NCBI RefSeq assembly: GCF_036241575.1
Contig: NZ_CP108455.1
Location: forward strand, 2,432,501-2,496,500
DNA: 64,000 nucleotides
Origin: Streptomyces sp. NBC_01267
GTDB lineage: Bacteria > Actinomycetota > Actinomycetes > Streptomycetales > Streptomycetaceae
Reading direction: 5' to 3'
Position 1 is the stretch's first letter; each line of letters opens with the position of its first letter. The notes under the pieces were generated by a model that was not told where the DNA came from, ran no database searches, and worked only from the letters and a program-made list of their open reading frames with translations. This document shows positions 8,906 to 18,628 of the stretch, in pieces. The position numbers were made by a program, and so were the translations under genes.

Positions 8906-8931
8906 GACGTCATGTCGGAGCGATGCGTTCC
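8906..8931 (-). promoter_or_regulatory. Candidate sigma-E-type promoter of mreB
   Basis: Read on the minus strand, GGAAC at 8931-8927 is followed after 17 nt by CGTC at 8909-8906. This resembles the ECF sigma-E type (AAC about 17 nt before GTC); the spacer is at the upper limit. It lies about 180 bp upstream of the chosen mreB start. Cell-envelope stress control of the mre operon by sigma-E is reported for S. coelicolor. The match here is by eye. Confidence 0.35.
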
Positions 8932-8955
8932 CGAAATCGCCCGGCATATACCGAA

Positions 8956-8981
8956 GGGCGACCGAATTAATTCGGTCGCCC
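8956..8981 (-). terminator. Perfect 26-bp palindrome after ndk, probable terminator
   Basis: A 13+13 bp perfect palindrome, GGGCGACCGAATT followed by its reverse complement, starts 34 bp past the ndk stop. As RNA it would form a stable hairpin, so termination of ndk is the simplest reading. It also lies about 50 bp before the candidate mreB promoter, so an operator role is possible. Confidence 0.6.
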
Positions 8982-9014
8982 CAGCCTGTGAGCGGCTATT
9001 CGGCTGACGCCACG

Positions 9015-9428
9015 TCAGGATACGCCCGGAAAAAAGATCTTCAATTCTCGCTCTGCGGACTCCTCCGAGTCCGATGCGTGGATGAGGTTCTCCCGGACGA
9101 TGCTGCCGAAATCGCCACGAATGGAGCCGGGCGCTGCGGCAATCGGGTCAGTGGGACCCGCCAGGGCGCGCACGCCCTCGATGACCCGCTCGCCCTCGAC
9201 GACCAGGGCGACGACCGGGCCCGAGGCCATGAACTCGACCAGCGGCTCGTAGAAGGGCCGGCCCACGTGCTCGGCGTAGTGCTGCTCCAGGAGCGAACGG
9301 TCCAGGCTGCGCATCTCCAGCGCGGTGATCCTCCAGCCGGCCTTGCGCTCGATGCGGCCGACGATCTCGCCTACCAAGCTGCGCCTGACAGCGTCCGGCT
9401 TGAGAAGGACGAGGGTGCGCTGAGTCAT
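9015..9428 (-). CDS. ndk: Nucleoside diphosphate kinase
   Basis: 137 residues, the standard length, starting MTQRTLVLLKPDAVRR. It transfers phosphate between nucleoside tri- and diphosphates through a phospho-histidine; the catalytic His is in the motif NLIHASDS, present here. The ATG at 9428 has AAGGAG 9 nt upstream. It follows DUF4233 and folC on the same strand, the usual actinobacterial order, and ends in a palindromic terminator before mreB. Confidence 0.97.
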   Translation of the reverse strand: MTQRTLVLLKPDAVRRSLVGEIVGRIERKAGWRITALEMRSLDRSLLEQHYAEHVGRPFYEPLVEFMASGPVVALVVEGERVIEGVRALAGPTDPIAAAPGSIRGDFGSIVRENLIHASDSEESAERELKIFFPGVS

Positions 9429-9540
9429 CGCGTGCGGCTCCTTGTGGGCAAATATGTACGGGGGCACGAGGCTACAGGGAGTCACTGAGCGCGAAACACC
9501 CGGACCGGGCACTCACGTGCCGGTGACCGCCCGGCGCGTG

Positions 9541-9888
9541 CTACTGGGCTTCCGCCGCCTCCGCCTGGGCGGCCCAGCGGGCCTTGGCCGCGTCGATGAT
9601 CCGTCCGTAGTGGACCGAGGCCCACCACAGGCCACCGAACGCGACCCCCAGGATGAACATCATCGGCACGACGAAGCCGCTCGCGATCAGCGCGATCTGG
9701 AGGGCCCAGCCGATCTGCACCGCGCCCGGACGGCTGAGCATTCCGCAGAGCAGCACCGAGAGCAGCATGCCGATGCCGCACACCGTCCAGACGGTCGCCC
9801 CCGACAGATCACCCTTCATGGCGACCAGACCGGCGAATCCGATGACGAAGAATTCACCGATCAGGGTGGACGCGCAGAGCGTACGCAT
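9541..9888 (-). CDS. DUF4233 membrane protein
   Basis: 115 residues with three to four hydrophobic segments (starting MRTLCASTLIGEFFVIGFAG) and a short charged Ala/Glu tail. It matches the actinobacterial DUF4233 family, found almost always between folC and ndk. Its ATG (9886-9888) lies 3 bp past the folC stop (9892-9894), so it is translated from the same message. No biochemical role is known to me; the fixed position suggests a link to folate or nucleotide metabolism only by context. Confidence 0.88.
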   Translation of the reverse strand: MRTLCASTLIGEFFVIGFAGLVAMKGDLSGATVWTVCGIGMLLSVLLCGMLSRPGAVQIGWALQIALIASGFVVPMMFILGVAFGGLWWASVHYGRIIDAAKARWAAQAEAAEAQ

Positions 9889-9891
9889 GGG

Positions 9892-11388
9892 TCAGCGCCT
9901 CCCCAGGAGCAGCCGGGCCTCGCCGACAGTGATCACGGAACCGGTGACCAGGACGCCCGCTCCGGCGTACTCGTCCTCCTCCTCGGCGAGGGTGATCGCC
10001 GCCTCCAGGGCGTCGTCGAGGCGCGGCTCGACGACCACCCGCTCGTCGCCGAACACCTCGACGGCGATGGCGGCGAGGTCGTCCGCGCTCATCGCGCGGT
10101 GCGTGGAGTTCTGCGTGACGACGACCTCCGCGAAGATCGGCTCGAACGCTTCGAGCAGCCCCCGGACGTCCTTGTCGCCGCTCGCGCCGACCACCCCGAT
10201 CAGCCGCGAGAAGCTGAACGCCTCGGTGACGGCCGCGGCCGTCACCTGCGCGCCCGCCGGGTTGTGCGCGGCGTCCAGGACGACGGTCGGCGAGCTGCGC
10301 ACGACCTCCATCCGGCCGGGCGAGGTCACCGAGGCGAACGCCTTGCGGACCGTGTCGATGTCGAGCAGGCCGGCCTGCTGCGCGCCGACGCCGAAGAACG
10401 CCTCGACAGCGGCGAGCGCCACCGCCGCGTTCTGCGCCTGGTGGGCGCCGTACAGCGGCAGGAAGATCTCGGTGTACTCGTTGGCCTCACCGGCGAGTCC
10501 GCGCAGCGTCAGCAACTGACCGCCGACGGCGACCTCCCGGCTGACGACGCCGAACTCCATGCCCGCGCGGGCCACGGTGGCGTCCGCCTCGACGGCCTTC
10601 TTCAGCATCACCTGCGCGGCGTCGACCGGCTGCTGCGCCAGGACGACCGTCGCACCCTGCTTGATGATCCCGGACTTCTCCACGGCGATCTCGCCGGGCG
10701 TGTTCCCGAGCCGGTCCGTGTGGTCGAGCGAGATGGGGGTGACCACGGCGACGGGGGCCTCGATGACATTCGTGGCGTCCCAGCTGCCCCCCATCCCTAC
10801 CTCGACCACCGCGACGTCCACGGGCGCGTCGGCGAAGGCGGCGTACGCCATACCGGTGAGCACCTCGAAGAACGAGAGCCGGTGCTCCTGCTGCTCGTCG
10901 GTCATCCCGACGTACGGCTTGATGTCCTCGTACGTCTCGATGAAGCGCTCGGCCTCGATCGGCGCGCCGTTGAGGCTGATGCGCTCGGTGATCGACTGGA
11001 CGTGCGGCGAGGTGTACCGCCCGGTGCGCAGCTCGAACGCGCCGAGCAGCGCCTCGATCATGCGCGCCGTCGATGTCTTGCCGTTGGTGCCGGTGATGTG
11101 GATCGAGGGGTACGCGCGCTGCGGGTCGCCCAGGAGGTCGAGCAGCGCCTCCATCCGTACGAGGGAGGGGTCGAGCTTGGTCTCGGGCCAGCGGCCCAGG
11201 AGATCCTGCTCCACCGTGCGCAGCGCCTTGTCCACCTCCGGGTCGGTGGGTCGGGTGGGGACCTCGTCGCCCTGCGGTGATCCGGCCTGGGTGCGCAGGG
11301 TACGGCTGCCGGCCTCGATCACCGCCAGGTCGGGGTCACGGGTCGTTGCTGCGTCGACGATCTCGTCGAAAGGGTCGGGCTCGCTCAC
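9892..11388 (-). CDS. folC: Bifunctional folylpolyglutamate synthase / dihydrofolate synthase
   Basis: 498 residues from a GTG at 11388. The Mur-ligase-like ATP loop is ITGTNGKTSTARM, followed by SPHVQSITERISLNG (substrate loop) and the C-terminal segment DAAHNPAGAQ. It adds glutamate to dihydropteroate and extends the folate polyglutamate tail. The first 50 or so residues are a charged leader before the conserved core, so a later start is possible. It leads the folC-DUF4233-ndk operon. In many actinobacteria valS lies directly upstream; here an mbl gene on the other strand separates the two. Confidence 0.95.
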   Translation of the reverse strand: MSEPDPFDEIVDAATTRDPDLAVIEAGSRTLRTQAGSPQGDEVPTRPTDPEVDKALRTVEQDLLGRWPETKLDPSLVRMEALLDLLGDPQRAYPSIHITGTNGKTSTARMIEALLGAFELRTGRYTSPHVQSITERISLNGAPIEAERFIETYEDIKPYVGMTDEQQEHRLSFFEVLTGMAYAAFADAPVDVAVVEVGMGGSWDATNVIEAPVAVVTPISLDHTDRLGNTPGEIAVEKSGIIKQGATVVLAQQPVDAAQVMLKKAVEADATVARAGMEFGVVSREVAVGGQLLTLRGLAGEANEYTEIFLPLYGAHQAQNAAVALAAVEAFFGVGAQQAGLLDIDTVRKAFASVTSPGRMEVVRSSPTVVLDAAHNPAGAQVTAAAVTEAFSFSRLIGVVGASGDKDVRGLLEAFEPIFAEVVVTQNSTHRAMSADDLAAIAVEVFGDERVVVEPRLDDALEAAITLAEEEDEYAGAGVLVTGSVITVGEARLLLGRR

Positions 11389-11508
11389 GGGTCCAGTCTA
11401 CGGAGGTCCACCGACAGTCGGGGCGCCCCGGTCCGGTCCGGGCGCCGGGGCCCGGTTCGGCGTACTCCGGCGCGCGGACCGGACCCGCCGGGGGCACACT
11501 CAAGAATC

Positions 11509-12522
11509 ATGGACATAGGCATCGATCTCGGCACGGTCAACACGCTTCTCTACGTCCGCGGCCAGGGCATTGTGCTCAACGAGCCGTCCGTGGTCGCCGT
11601 CCGCGACGACGGGCGCGGGGCTCCGGCGATCGGCGACGAGGCGAAGGAGAGCCTGGGGCGCACTCCTGAGTCGGTCACCGCGATCCGTCCGCTGCGGGAC
11701 GGCGTGATCAGCGAATACGACGCCGCCGAGGAAATGATCAGGTACTTCGTGCGCAAGGCCGTCAAGGGCAGACGGCCGCGCACCCGCATGATCGTGTGCG
11801 TGCCGAGCGGCGTCACTCCGGTGGAGCGGCGGGCCATCGTGCACGCGGCGCGGCGGGCGGGGGCCCGGACCGTCCATCTGCTGGACGAGCCGATGGCGGC
11901 GGCTATGGGCGCGGGGCTGCCGGTCGACGAACCGCGCGGTTCGATGGTGGTCGACATCGGCGGCGGTACGACCGAGGTCGGGGTGATCTCCATGGGAGGG
12001 ACCGTCGCCGCCCGCTCGCTGCGCACGGCGGGCGACCGGATGAACGCCGCGATCAGCAACCACATCCGCAAGGAACACGGCCTGCTGGTCGGTGAGCGGA
12101 CCTCCGAGGAGGTCAAGCTGGCGCTCGGTTCGGCCCGGCCGGTCCCCGGCGACCAGGGGCTGGAGACCCGGACCTGCACCGTGCGGGGCCGCCAGAAGAT
12201 CAGCGGGTTCCCGACCGCCGTGACGCTGAGCGCGACCGAGGTGCGGGCGGCGCTGAACAGCCCCGTCGAGGCGATCGTCAGCACGGTGCGGGCGATGCTG
12301 GAGGAGTGCCCGCCCGAACTGGCCGCGGACGTGATGAAGCACGGGATCGTCCTGACCGGCGGCGGATCGCTGCTGCCCGCCCTGGATCTGCGGCTCGCCT
12401 CGGCGACGGGCATCGCGGTGACGGTGGCGGACGCACCGCTGGACTGTGTGGCGCTGGGCACCGGCCAGTGCGTCGAGGAGTTCGACACGGTGACGGCGAA
12501 GGTGCTGACGCCCGCCGCCTGA
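11509..12522 (+). CDS. MreB-like protein (Mbl-type paralogue)
   Basis: 337 residues starting MDIGIDLGTVNTLLYVRGQG. It keeps the actin-fold motifs: [31 protein letters not shown] and [15 protein letters not shown]. It differs from the window's MreB by lacking the N-terminal MSFIGRDM amphipathic segment, so it may bind the membrane less well. In S. coelicolor a second homologue, Mbl, supports MreB in spore-wall synthesis; equivalence is inference. No clear ribosome site precedes the ATG, so the message may be leaderless. It is transcribed against folC and valS and ends in a bidirectional terminator. Confidence 0.9.
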   Translation: MDIGIDLGTVNTLLYVRGQGIVLNEPSVVAVRDDGRGAPAIGDEAKESLGRTPESVTAIRPLRDGVISEYDAAEEMIRYFVRKAVKGRRPRTRMIVCVPSGVTPVERRAIVHAARRAGARTVHLLDEPMAAAMGAGLPVDEPRGSMVVDIGGGTTEVGVISMGGTVAARSLRTAGDRMNAAISNHIRKEHGLLVGERTSEEVKLALGSARPVPGDQGLETRTCTVRGRQKISGFPTAVTLSATEVRAALNSPVEAIVSTVRAMLEECPPELAADVMKHGIVLTGGGSLLPALDLRLASATGIAVTVADAPLDCVALGTGQCVEEFDTVTAKVLTPAA

Positions 12523-12545
12523 CCGCCCGTGCCGGGCGCACACGG

Positions 12546-12575
12546 CGAAGGCCCCCGGCGGACCGGGGGCCTTCG
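12546..12575. terminator. Bidirectional terminator between mbl-like gene and valS
   Basis: Inverted repeat with 13-bp arms (CGAAGGCCCCCGG and its complement) and a 4-nt loop CGGA. It sits 24 bp past the mbl-like stop and 23 bp past the valS stop, so it serves both convergent genes. Confidence 0.85.
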
Positions 12576-12597
12576 TCACGCGCGTGCGGTCACCCTG

Positions 12598-15219
12598 CTA
12601 CGCCTGCGGCAGCCCGTCCAGCTGGGCGCTGATCCGCTCGATGTCCGCCTCGGCCTTGGCCAGCCGTGTACGGATCTTGTCGACCACCTGGTCCGGGGCC
12701 TTCGCCAGGAACGCCTCGTTGCCGAGCTTCCCGAGCGCCTGCGCCTTCTCCTTCTCGGCCGCGCCGAGGTCCTTGGTCAGCCGCTTGCGCTCGGCCGCGA
12801 CATCGATCGTCCCCGACAGGTCGAGTGCGACCTTCGCACCCGCGACCGGCAGCGACGCGGTGGCGTGGAAGCCCTCCCCCGCGGGCTGGAGCCGCAGCAC
12901 CTGGCGGATGGCCCCCTCGTGCGGTGCCAGCGCCGTGCCGGTCAGGTCGAGTTCGGCCGGGACCTTCTGGCCCGGCTGGAGTCCCTGGTCGGAGCGGAAC
13001 CTGCGGACCTCGGTGATCACCTGCTGGACCAGCGCGATCTCCTGCTCGGCCGCGCTGTCCCGGAAGCCGGAGTCCTTCGGCCAGTCGGCGACGACCACCG
13101 ACTCCTTGCCGGTGAGCGTGGTCCAGAGCGTCTCGGTGACGAACGGGACGACCGGGTGCAGCAGCCGCAGCATCACGTCGAGGACCTCGCCGAGGACCCG
13201 CCCCGAGGTCTGCGCCGCCTCGCCGCCCGCGAAGAACGTCGTCTTGGACAGCTCGACGTACCAGTCGAAGACCTCGTCCCAGGCGAAGTGGTAGAGGGCG
13301 TCGGCGAGCTTCGCGAACTGGAAGTCGTCGTAGTACGCGTCCACTTCGGCGACGACCGCGTTCAGCCGCGACAGGATCCACCGGTCGTTGGCCGACTGCT
13401 TCTCGACGGGCGGCAGTTCACCCTCGACGTTGGCGCCGTTCATCAGCGCGAAGCGGGTGGCGTTCCAGATCTTGTTGGCGAAGTTGCGGGACGCCTTGAC
13501 CCAGTCCTCGCCGATCGGCACGTCCGCGCCGGGGTTGGCGCCGTTGGCGAGGGTGAAGCGGACGGCGTCGGAGCCGTACTCGTCCATCCAGTCCAGCGGA
13601 TCGATCACGTTCCCGAAGGACTTGGACATCTTCTTTCCGTTCTCGTCACGGACGAGACCGGTCAGCGCGACCGTCTTGAACGGCGCGACGCCGTCCATCG
13701 CGTACAGGCCGAACATCATCATCCGGGCGACCCAGAAGAAGATGATGTCGTGGCCGGTGACGAGCACATCGGTCGAGTAGAACTTCTCCAGGTCCGGGGT
13801 CTGCTCCGGCCAGCCGAGCGTGGAGAACGGCCACAGGCCGGAGGAGAACCAGGTGTCGAGGACGTCCTCGTCCTGGTGCCAGCCCTCGCCGGTGGGCGCC
13901 TCGTCGCCGGGGCCGACGCAGACGACCTGGCCCTCGGGGCCGTACCAGACGGGGATCCGGTGGCCCCACCACAACTGCCGTGAGATGCACCAGTCGTTGA
14001 GGTTGTCGACCCAGTCGAAGTAGCGCTTCTCCAGCTCCTTCGGGTGGATCGTGACCCGCCCGTCGCGGACCGCGTCGCCCGCGTCCTTGGCGAGCGTCTC
14101 GACCTTGACCCACCACTGGAGGGAGAGGCGCGGCTCGACGGTGGTCTTGCAGCGCGAGCAGTGTCCGACGGAGTGCGTGTACGGGCGCTTCTCGGCGACG
14201 ATCCGGCCCTGCTCGCGCATGGCCTCGACGATCGTGGAGCGCGCCTCGAACCGGTCCAGACCGTGGAACGGGCCCGGCACGGTGATGACACCGCGCTCGT
14301 CCATGATCGTCATGGACTCCAGGCCGTGCCGCTGGCCGATGGCGAAGTCGTTCGGGTCATGGGCGGGCGTCACCTTGACGGCGCCGGTGCCGAACTCCGG
14401 GTCGACGTGGGCGTCCGCGACGACCGGGATGGTCCGGTCGGTGAGCGGCAGCTTGATCCGCTTGCCGATGAGGTGCGCGTACCGCTCGTCGTCCGGGTGG
14501 ACGGCGATCGCGGTGTCACCGAGCATCGTCTCGACCCGGGTGGTGGCGACGACCAGGGTCTCGTCACCCTCGCCGTACTTGAGCGAGACCAGCTCGCCGT
14601 CGTCGTCCTGGTAGTCGACCTCGATGTCGGAGATCGCGGTGAGACAGCGCGGGCACCAGTTGATGATGCGCTCGGCGCGGTAGATCAGCTCGTCGTCGTA
14701 CAGCCGCTTGAAGATCGTCTGGACGGCCCGGGACAGCCCCTCGTCCATGGTGAACCGCTCACGCGACCAGTCGACCCCGTCGCCGAGGCGGCGCATCTGC
14801 CCGAGGATCTTGCCGCCGTACTCCTCCTTCCACTGCCAGACCCGCTCGGTGAACTCCTCACGCCCCAGGTCCTGCCGGGACTTGCCCTCCTCGGCGAGCT
14901 GCTGCTCGACCTTGTTCTGGGTGGCGATACCGGCGTGGTCCGTACCGGGCAGCCACAGGGCTTCGTAGCCCTGCATGCGCTTACGGCGGGTGAGGGAGTC
15001 CATCAGCGTGTGCTGGAAGGCGTGGCCCAGGTGGAGGGAGCCCGTGACGTTCGGCGGCGGGATGACGATGGTGAACGGAGGCTTGTCGCTCTTCGCGTCG
15101 GCCTCGAAATAGCCGCGCTCCACCCAGCGCTCGTACAGCTTCCCCTCTACCTCGGCCGGAACGTACTGGGTCGGCAGTTCGGTGGTGGGCGCTGGAGTCT
15201 GCGATGAGTTCTCGGTCAC
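12598..15219 (-). CDS. valS: Valyl-tRNA synthetase
   Basis: 873 residues from GTG 15219. It is a class I synthetase: the HIGH-type motif is HLGH within [15 protein letters not shown], and the KMSKS loop is K-K-M-S-K-S-F-G-N. An editing domain lies between them, including the [11 protein letters not shown] region. The C-terminal arm is a coiled coil ([20 protein letters not shown] onward). It charges tRNA-Val. The ribosome site is weak (AGG). There is no T-box-like leader in the short upstream gap. It converges on the mbl-like gene. Confidence 0.97.
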   Translation of the reverse strand: MTENSSQTPAPTTELPTQYVPAEVEGKLYERWVERGYFEADAKSDKPPFTIVIPPPNVTGSLHLGHAFQHTLMDSLTRRKRMQGYEALWLPGTDHAGIATQNKVEQQLAEEGKSRQDLGREEFTERVWQWKEEYGGKILGQMRRLGDGVDWSRERFTMDEGLSRAVQTIFKRLYDDELIYRAERIINWCPRCLTAISDIEVDYQDDDGELVSLKYGEGDETLVVATTRVETMLGDTAIAVHPDDERYAHLIGKRIKLPLTDRTIPVVADAHVDPEFGTGAVKVTPAHDPNDFAIGQRHGLESMTIMDERGVITVPGPFHGLDRFEARSTIVEAMREQGRIVAEKRPYTHSVGHCSRCKTTVEPRLSLQWWVKVETLAKDAGDAVRDGRVTIHPKELEKRYFDWVDNLNDWCISRQLWWGHRIPVWYGPEGQVVCVGPGDEAPTGEGWHQDEDVLDTWFSSGLWPFSTLGWPEQTPDLEKFYSTDVLVTGHDIIFFWVARMMMFGLYAMDGVAPFKTVALTGLVRDENGKKMSKSFGNVIDPLDWMDEYGSDAVRFTLANGANPGADVPIGEDWVKASRNFANKIWNATRFALMNGANVEGELPPVEKQSANDRWILSRLNAVVAEVDAYYDDFQFAKLADALYHFAWDEVFDWYVELSKTTFFAGGEAAQTSGRVLGEVLDVMLRLLHPVVPFVTETLWTTLTGKESVVVADWPKDSGFRDSAAEQEIALVQQVITEVRRFRSDQGLQPGQKVPAELDLTGTALAPHEGAIRQVLRLQPAGEGFHATASLPVAGAKVALDLSGTIDVAAERKRLTKDLGAAEKEKAQALGKLGNEAFLAKAPDQVVDKIRTRLAKAEADIERISAQLDGLPQA

Positions 15220-15357
15220 GGACCTAGTTTAAGGGCGTCACGGTCACGTACTGAAACGGGAATCTTTGGTGAGACTGTGGCCCCCGTCTCCCCGGTGGGC
15301 GAATACGTCGGTCAGGATGTTCGCGTCACGTGAGTATCCAGAGGGGGAACCCAGTCC

Positions 15358-16377
15358 ATGAGCTACAACCAGCCGGGACCGTACGGCCAACAGCCGCAGC
15401 AGCCGGGGCCGTACGGGCAGCAGCAGCCGCAGCAGCCCGGTCCGTACGGACAGCCGGCGCAGCCCCAGCAGCAGCCTGCCAACCCGTACGGCCAGCCCGC
15501 CGGCCAGCCGCAGCCCGGCTACGGCTACCCGCAGCAGCCCCCGCAGGGCGTCCCGCCGCAGCCGGGGTACGGCTACCCGCAGCAGCAGCCGGGCCAGCCG
15601 AACCCGTACGGCCAGCCGCCGCAGCAGCCGCCGTACGGGCAGCAGCCCGGATACGGCCAGATGCCGCCCCCGCCGCAGGGACCGAAGAAGAAGACGGGTC
15701 TGATCGTGGGCGCGGTTGTCGTGGCCGTCGCGGTGATCGGCGGCGGTGTCTTCCTGCTGACCTCGAAGGGCGGCGGCAGCAGTGACGTCGCCGACAGCAC
15801 CAAGGGGTACAAGCTCGTCGCCCCGGCGTCGATCGGCGAGTACCAGAAGAAGTCGGGCTCCGACGACTCGTCATGGGGCGCGGACGGCAAGCAGAAGGCC
15901 GAGGGCATCGGCATCAAGGACCCCTCGAAGGTCGGCGCCTCGTACACGACCGGCACGGGACTGACCGAGAAGGACCTCAACTTCTCCGGTCTCTGGGGCA
16001 CGATCGACGACCCGGAGAAGGCCATCGACGGTGCGTTCGCGATGTCCCAGGCGGGTATTTCCAAGAGCTCGTCGGACGGTGTGAAGGTGGAGCTGGAGGA
16101 CAGCCCCCAGAAGGTCACGCCTCCCGGCTTCTCCGGCGCCCTCATGAAGTGCCAGAACGCCAAGGTCACGAACACCTCCACCGACGACACCAGTGGCGCC
16201 GCGGCCCAGGTGCCGAAGACCTTCGTGCTGCCCATCTGCGTCTGGGCCGACTACAGCACGCTCGGGATCGTGCAGAACACCGATGTGTCGCTGATCCTGA
16301 CCAAGAAGACACTCCCGATGGACGACGCCGCGGCCATCGCGGCCAAGGTCTACAACGCCGCCCGCGTCAAGCAGTAA
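15358..16377 (+). CDS. Pro/Gln/Gly/Tyr-rich membrane-anchored protein of unknown function
   Basis: 339 residues. Residues 1-110 are a low-complexity tract of PGPYGQQ and PGYGYPQQ repeats, followed by the basic stop KKK, one membrane helix (TGLIVGAVVVAVAVIGGGVFLL), a Gly/Ser linker and an outside domain of about 200 residues with two Cys (in MKCQNAK and LPICVWA) that could form a disulfide. The topology is therefore type II: the repeat tail inside, the folded domain outside. Similar tails are common in actinobacterial membrane proteins, but I do not recognise the outside domain. The ribosome site is AGAGGGGG, 10 nt before the ATG. It ends in a strong terminator. Confidence 0.85.
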   Translation: MSYNQPGPYGQQPQQPGPYGQQQPQQPGPYGQPAQPQQQPANPYGQPAGQPQPGYGYPQQPPQGVPPQPGYGYPQQQPGQPNPYGQPPQQPPYGQQPGYGQMPPPPQGPKKKTGLIVGAVVVAVAVIGGGVFLLTSKGGGSSDVADSTKGYKLVAPASIGEYQKKSGSDDSSWGADGKQKAEGIGIKDPSKVGASYTTGTGLTEKDLNFSGLWGTIDDPEKAIDGAFAMSQAGISKSSSDGVKVELEDSPQKVTPPGFSGALMKCQNAKVTNTSTDDTSGAAAQVPKTFVLPICVWADYSTLGIVQNTDVSLILTKKTLPMDDAAAIAAKVYNAARVKQ

Positions 16378-16389
16378 CAGCCCAACAGA

Positions 16390-16427
16390 AAGGGGCGCCC
16401 GGTCAGTTGACTGACCGAGCGCCCCTT
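16390..16427. terminator. Terminator between the 15358 gene and clpX
   Basis: Inverted repeat AAGGGGCGC...GCGCCCCTT with an inner arm CGGTCAGT/ACTGACCG. It lies 12 bp past the stop of the rightward gene and 18 bp past the clpX stop, so it can end both. Confidence 0.8.
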
Positions 16428-16444
16428 CGCGTGTCTGCCGGGCG

Positions 16445-17737
16445 TCAGGCGGACTTCTCGTGGCGGCCGTCGTTGCCCACGATCCGCGGCTCGCGCGGGA
16501 CCAGCGTCGGGTTCACGTTGTCCCGGACGACGTCCGCCGTGATGACGACCCGGGCGACGTCCTTGCGGGACGGCACCTCGTACATCACCGACTGGAGGAC
16601 CTCTTCCATGATGGCGCGCAGCCCACGCGCCCCGGTGCCGCGCAGGATCGCCTGGTCGGCGATGGCCTCCAGGGACGGGCGGTCGAAGTCCAGCTCCACG
16701 CCGTCGAGTTCGAAGAGGCGCTGGTACTGCTTCACCAGCGCGTTGCGCGGCTCGACCAGGATCTGGAGAAGCGCCTCGCGGTCCAGGTTGTGGACCGAGG
16801 TCAGCACGGGGAGACGGCCGATGAACTCGGGGATCATCCCGAACTTCACCAGGTCCTCCGGCATGACCTCCTGGAACTGGTCGCTCGCCTCGATCTCCCG
16901 CTTGGAACGGATGGTCGCGCCGAAGCCGATGCCCTTCGCGCCCGCCCGGGACTCGATGATCCGCTCCAGACCGGAGAAGGCGCCGCCCACGATGAACAGC
17001 ACGTTCGTCGTGTCGATCTGGATGAACTCCTGGTGCGGGTGCTTACGGCCGCCCTGCGGCGGTACCGAGGCGGTCGTGCCCTCCAGGATCTTCAACAGGG
17101 CCTGCTGGACGCCCTCGCCGGAGACATCGCGGGTGATCGACGGGTTCTCGCTCTTGCGGGCGACCTTGTCGATCTCGTCGATGTAGATGATGCCGGTCTC
17201 GGCCTTCTTGACGTCGTAGTCAGCGGCCTGGATCAGCTTCAGCAGGATGTTCTCGACGTCCTCGCCGACGTACCCGGCCTCCGTCAGCGCCGTCGCGTCC
17301 GCAATGGCGAACGGGACGTTGAGCATCCGGGCCAGGGTCTGGGCGAGCAGTGTCTTGCCGGAGCCCGTGGGGCCCAGCAGCAGGATGTTGGACTTGGCGA
17401 GCTCGATCGCGTCCTCGCGGTTGGTCCCGCCGCCGTTCTCACCGGCCTGGACGCGCTTGTAGTGGTTGTAGACCGCTACCGAGAGAGCCTTCTTCGCGGG
17501 CTCCTGCCCGACGACGTACCCCTCGAGGAACTCGTAGATCTCGCGCGGCTTGGGCAGTTCCTCCCACCGCACTTCGGAGGTCTCCGCGAGTTCCTCTTCG
17601 ATGATCTCGTTGCAGAGATCGATGCACTCGTCGCAGATGTACACCCCGGGGCCTGCGATGAGCTTCTTCACCTGCTTCTGGCTCTTCCCGCAGAACGAGC
17701 ACTTGAGCAGGTCGCCGCCATCACCGATGCGTGCCAC
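16445..17737 (-). CDS. clpX: ATP-dependent protease ATPase subunit ClpX
   Basis: 430 residues from GTG 17737 ([20 protein letters not shown]). An N-terminal zinc-binding domain has the paired motifs CSFC and CDEC. The AAA+ core has Walker A GPTGSGKT, Walker [10 protein letters not shown], and the ClpP-docking IGF loop (GAKGIGFGA). It unfolds substrates and feeds them to ClpP. The longer frame to 17860 adds a non-conserved leader. AAGGGGAAG lies before the GTG. It is downstream of clpP2 but separated by a terminator-like hairpin, so it probably has its own promoter. Confidence 0.96.
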   Translation of the reverse strand: MARIGDGGDLLKCSFCGKSQKQVKKLIAGPGVYICDECIDLCNEIIEEELAETSEVRWEELPKPREIYEFLEGYVVGQEPAKKALSVAVYNHYKRVQAGENGGGTNREDAIELAKSNILLLGPTGSGKTLLAQTLARMLNVPFAIADATALTEAGYVGEDVENILLKLIQAADYDVKKAETGIIYIDEIDKVARKSENPSITRDVSGEGVQQALLKILEGTTASVPPQGGRKHPHQEFIQIDTTNVLFIVGGAFSGLERIIESRAGAKGIGFGATIRSKREIEASDQFQEVMPEDLVKFGMIPEFIGRLPVLTSVHNLDREALLQILVEPRNALVKQYQRLFELDGVELDFDRPSLEAIADQAILRGTGARGLRAIMEEVLQSVMYEVPSRKDVARVVITADVVRDNVNPTLVPREPRIVGNDGRHEKSA

Positions 17738-17829
17738 GAGGTGCTTCCCCTTCGCCTGGGAGGCGCCACGTTCAGCGTCTCCTGGTGCCTCATATTCGAC
17801 GGTACCTTGCCGGGCCCCTCGTACGGGCC

Positions 17830-17872
17830 CCCCTTGGCACGGTTCACTGTGAACGTGCACCGTGCCAGGGGG
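17830..17872 (-). terminator. Hairpin after clpP2
   Basis: GGCACGGT pairs with ACCGTGCC, extended by CCCC/GGGG with a small bulge, around a loop that contains the palindrome TTCACTGTGAA. It lies 23 bp past the clpP2 stop and before clpX, so it probably ends the clpP1-clpP2 message. The nested palindrome could also be an operator for clpX. Confidence 0.6.
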
Positions 17873-17894
17873 AGGCAGTTAAATCAAACGCCCG

Positions 17895-18578
17895 TCAGTT
17901 GGCCAGCATCCCTGCGGTGCTCTTACGGGTCGAAACGATCTGGTCGACCAGCCCGTACGCGAGGGCGTCCTCGGCCGTGAGGATCTTGTCGCGCTCGATG
18001 TCGTCGCGGATCTTCTCCAGCGGCGTGGTGGAGTGCTTGGCCAGCATCTCCTCCAACTGGCTGCGCATGCGCAGGATTTCGCGGGCCGCGATCTCCAGGT
18101 CGGAGAGCTGCTCACGGCCGGTCTGCGAGGACGGCTGGTGGATCAGCACACGGGCGTTGGGCAGTGCCATGCGCTTGCCGGGGGTGCCCGCAGCGAGCAG
18201 GACCGCGGCGGCGGAGGCCGCCTGGCCCATGCAGACCGTCTGGATGTCCGGCTTCACGAACTGCATCGTGTCGTAGATCGCCGTCAGCGCGGTGAACGAG
18301 CCACCGGGGCTGTTGATGTAGATCGAGATGTCCCGGTCCGGGTCCATCGACTCCAGGCACAGCAGCTGTGCCATGACGTCGTTGGCGGACGCGTCGTCGA
18401 TCTGCACGCCGAGGAAGATCACGCGCTCCTCGAAGAGCTTCGCGTACGGGTCGTACTCACGCACGCCCTGCGAGGTGCGCTCGACGAAGCGCGGAACGAT
18501 GTAGCGGTTGTCGACCTGCGGGCCGGTGTAGAGGCCGCTGGCGGAAGCAGAGAGGTCGTTCATGTCGGTGTTCACCAT
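17895..18578 (-). CDS. clpP2: ATP-dependent Clp protease proteolytic subunit 2
   Basis: 227 residues. Catalytic Ser is in [10 protein letters not shown], His in VLIHQPSS, and Asp in the DIERD region after the head-domain helix. It forms the tetradecameric chamber together with ClpP1. Its N-terminal extension ([20 protein letters not shown]) is typical of actinobacterial ClpP2. ATG 18578 is used here; an in-frame ATG at 18563 is possible. It lies 50 bp downstream of clpP1 in one operon. Confidence 0.95.
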   Translation of the reverse strand: MVNTDMNDLSASASGLYTGPQVDNRYIVPRFVERTSQGVREYDPYAKLFEERVIFLGVQIDDASANDVMAQLLCLESMDPDRDISIYINSPGGSFTALTAIYDTMQFVKPDIQTVCMGQAASAAAVLLAAGTPGKRMALPNARVLIHQPSSQTGREQLSDLEIAAREILRMRSQLEEMLAKHSTTPLEKIRDDIERDKILTAEDALAYGLVDQIVSTRKSTAGMLAN

Positions 18579-18628
18579 CCTGGTGGCGTTCAGTGGTCGG
18601 CCGGGTTCGGAGGCAGGGACGCGGAGCT

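Noticed and set aside
15220..15357. T-box leader before valS
   Set aside because: The gap shared with the divergent gene is too short, and no T-box core or antiterminator was seen.
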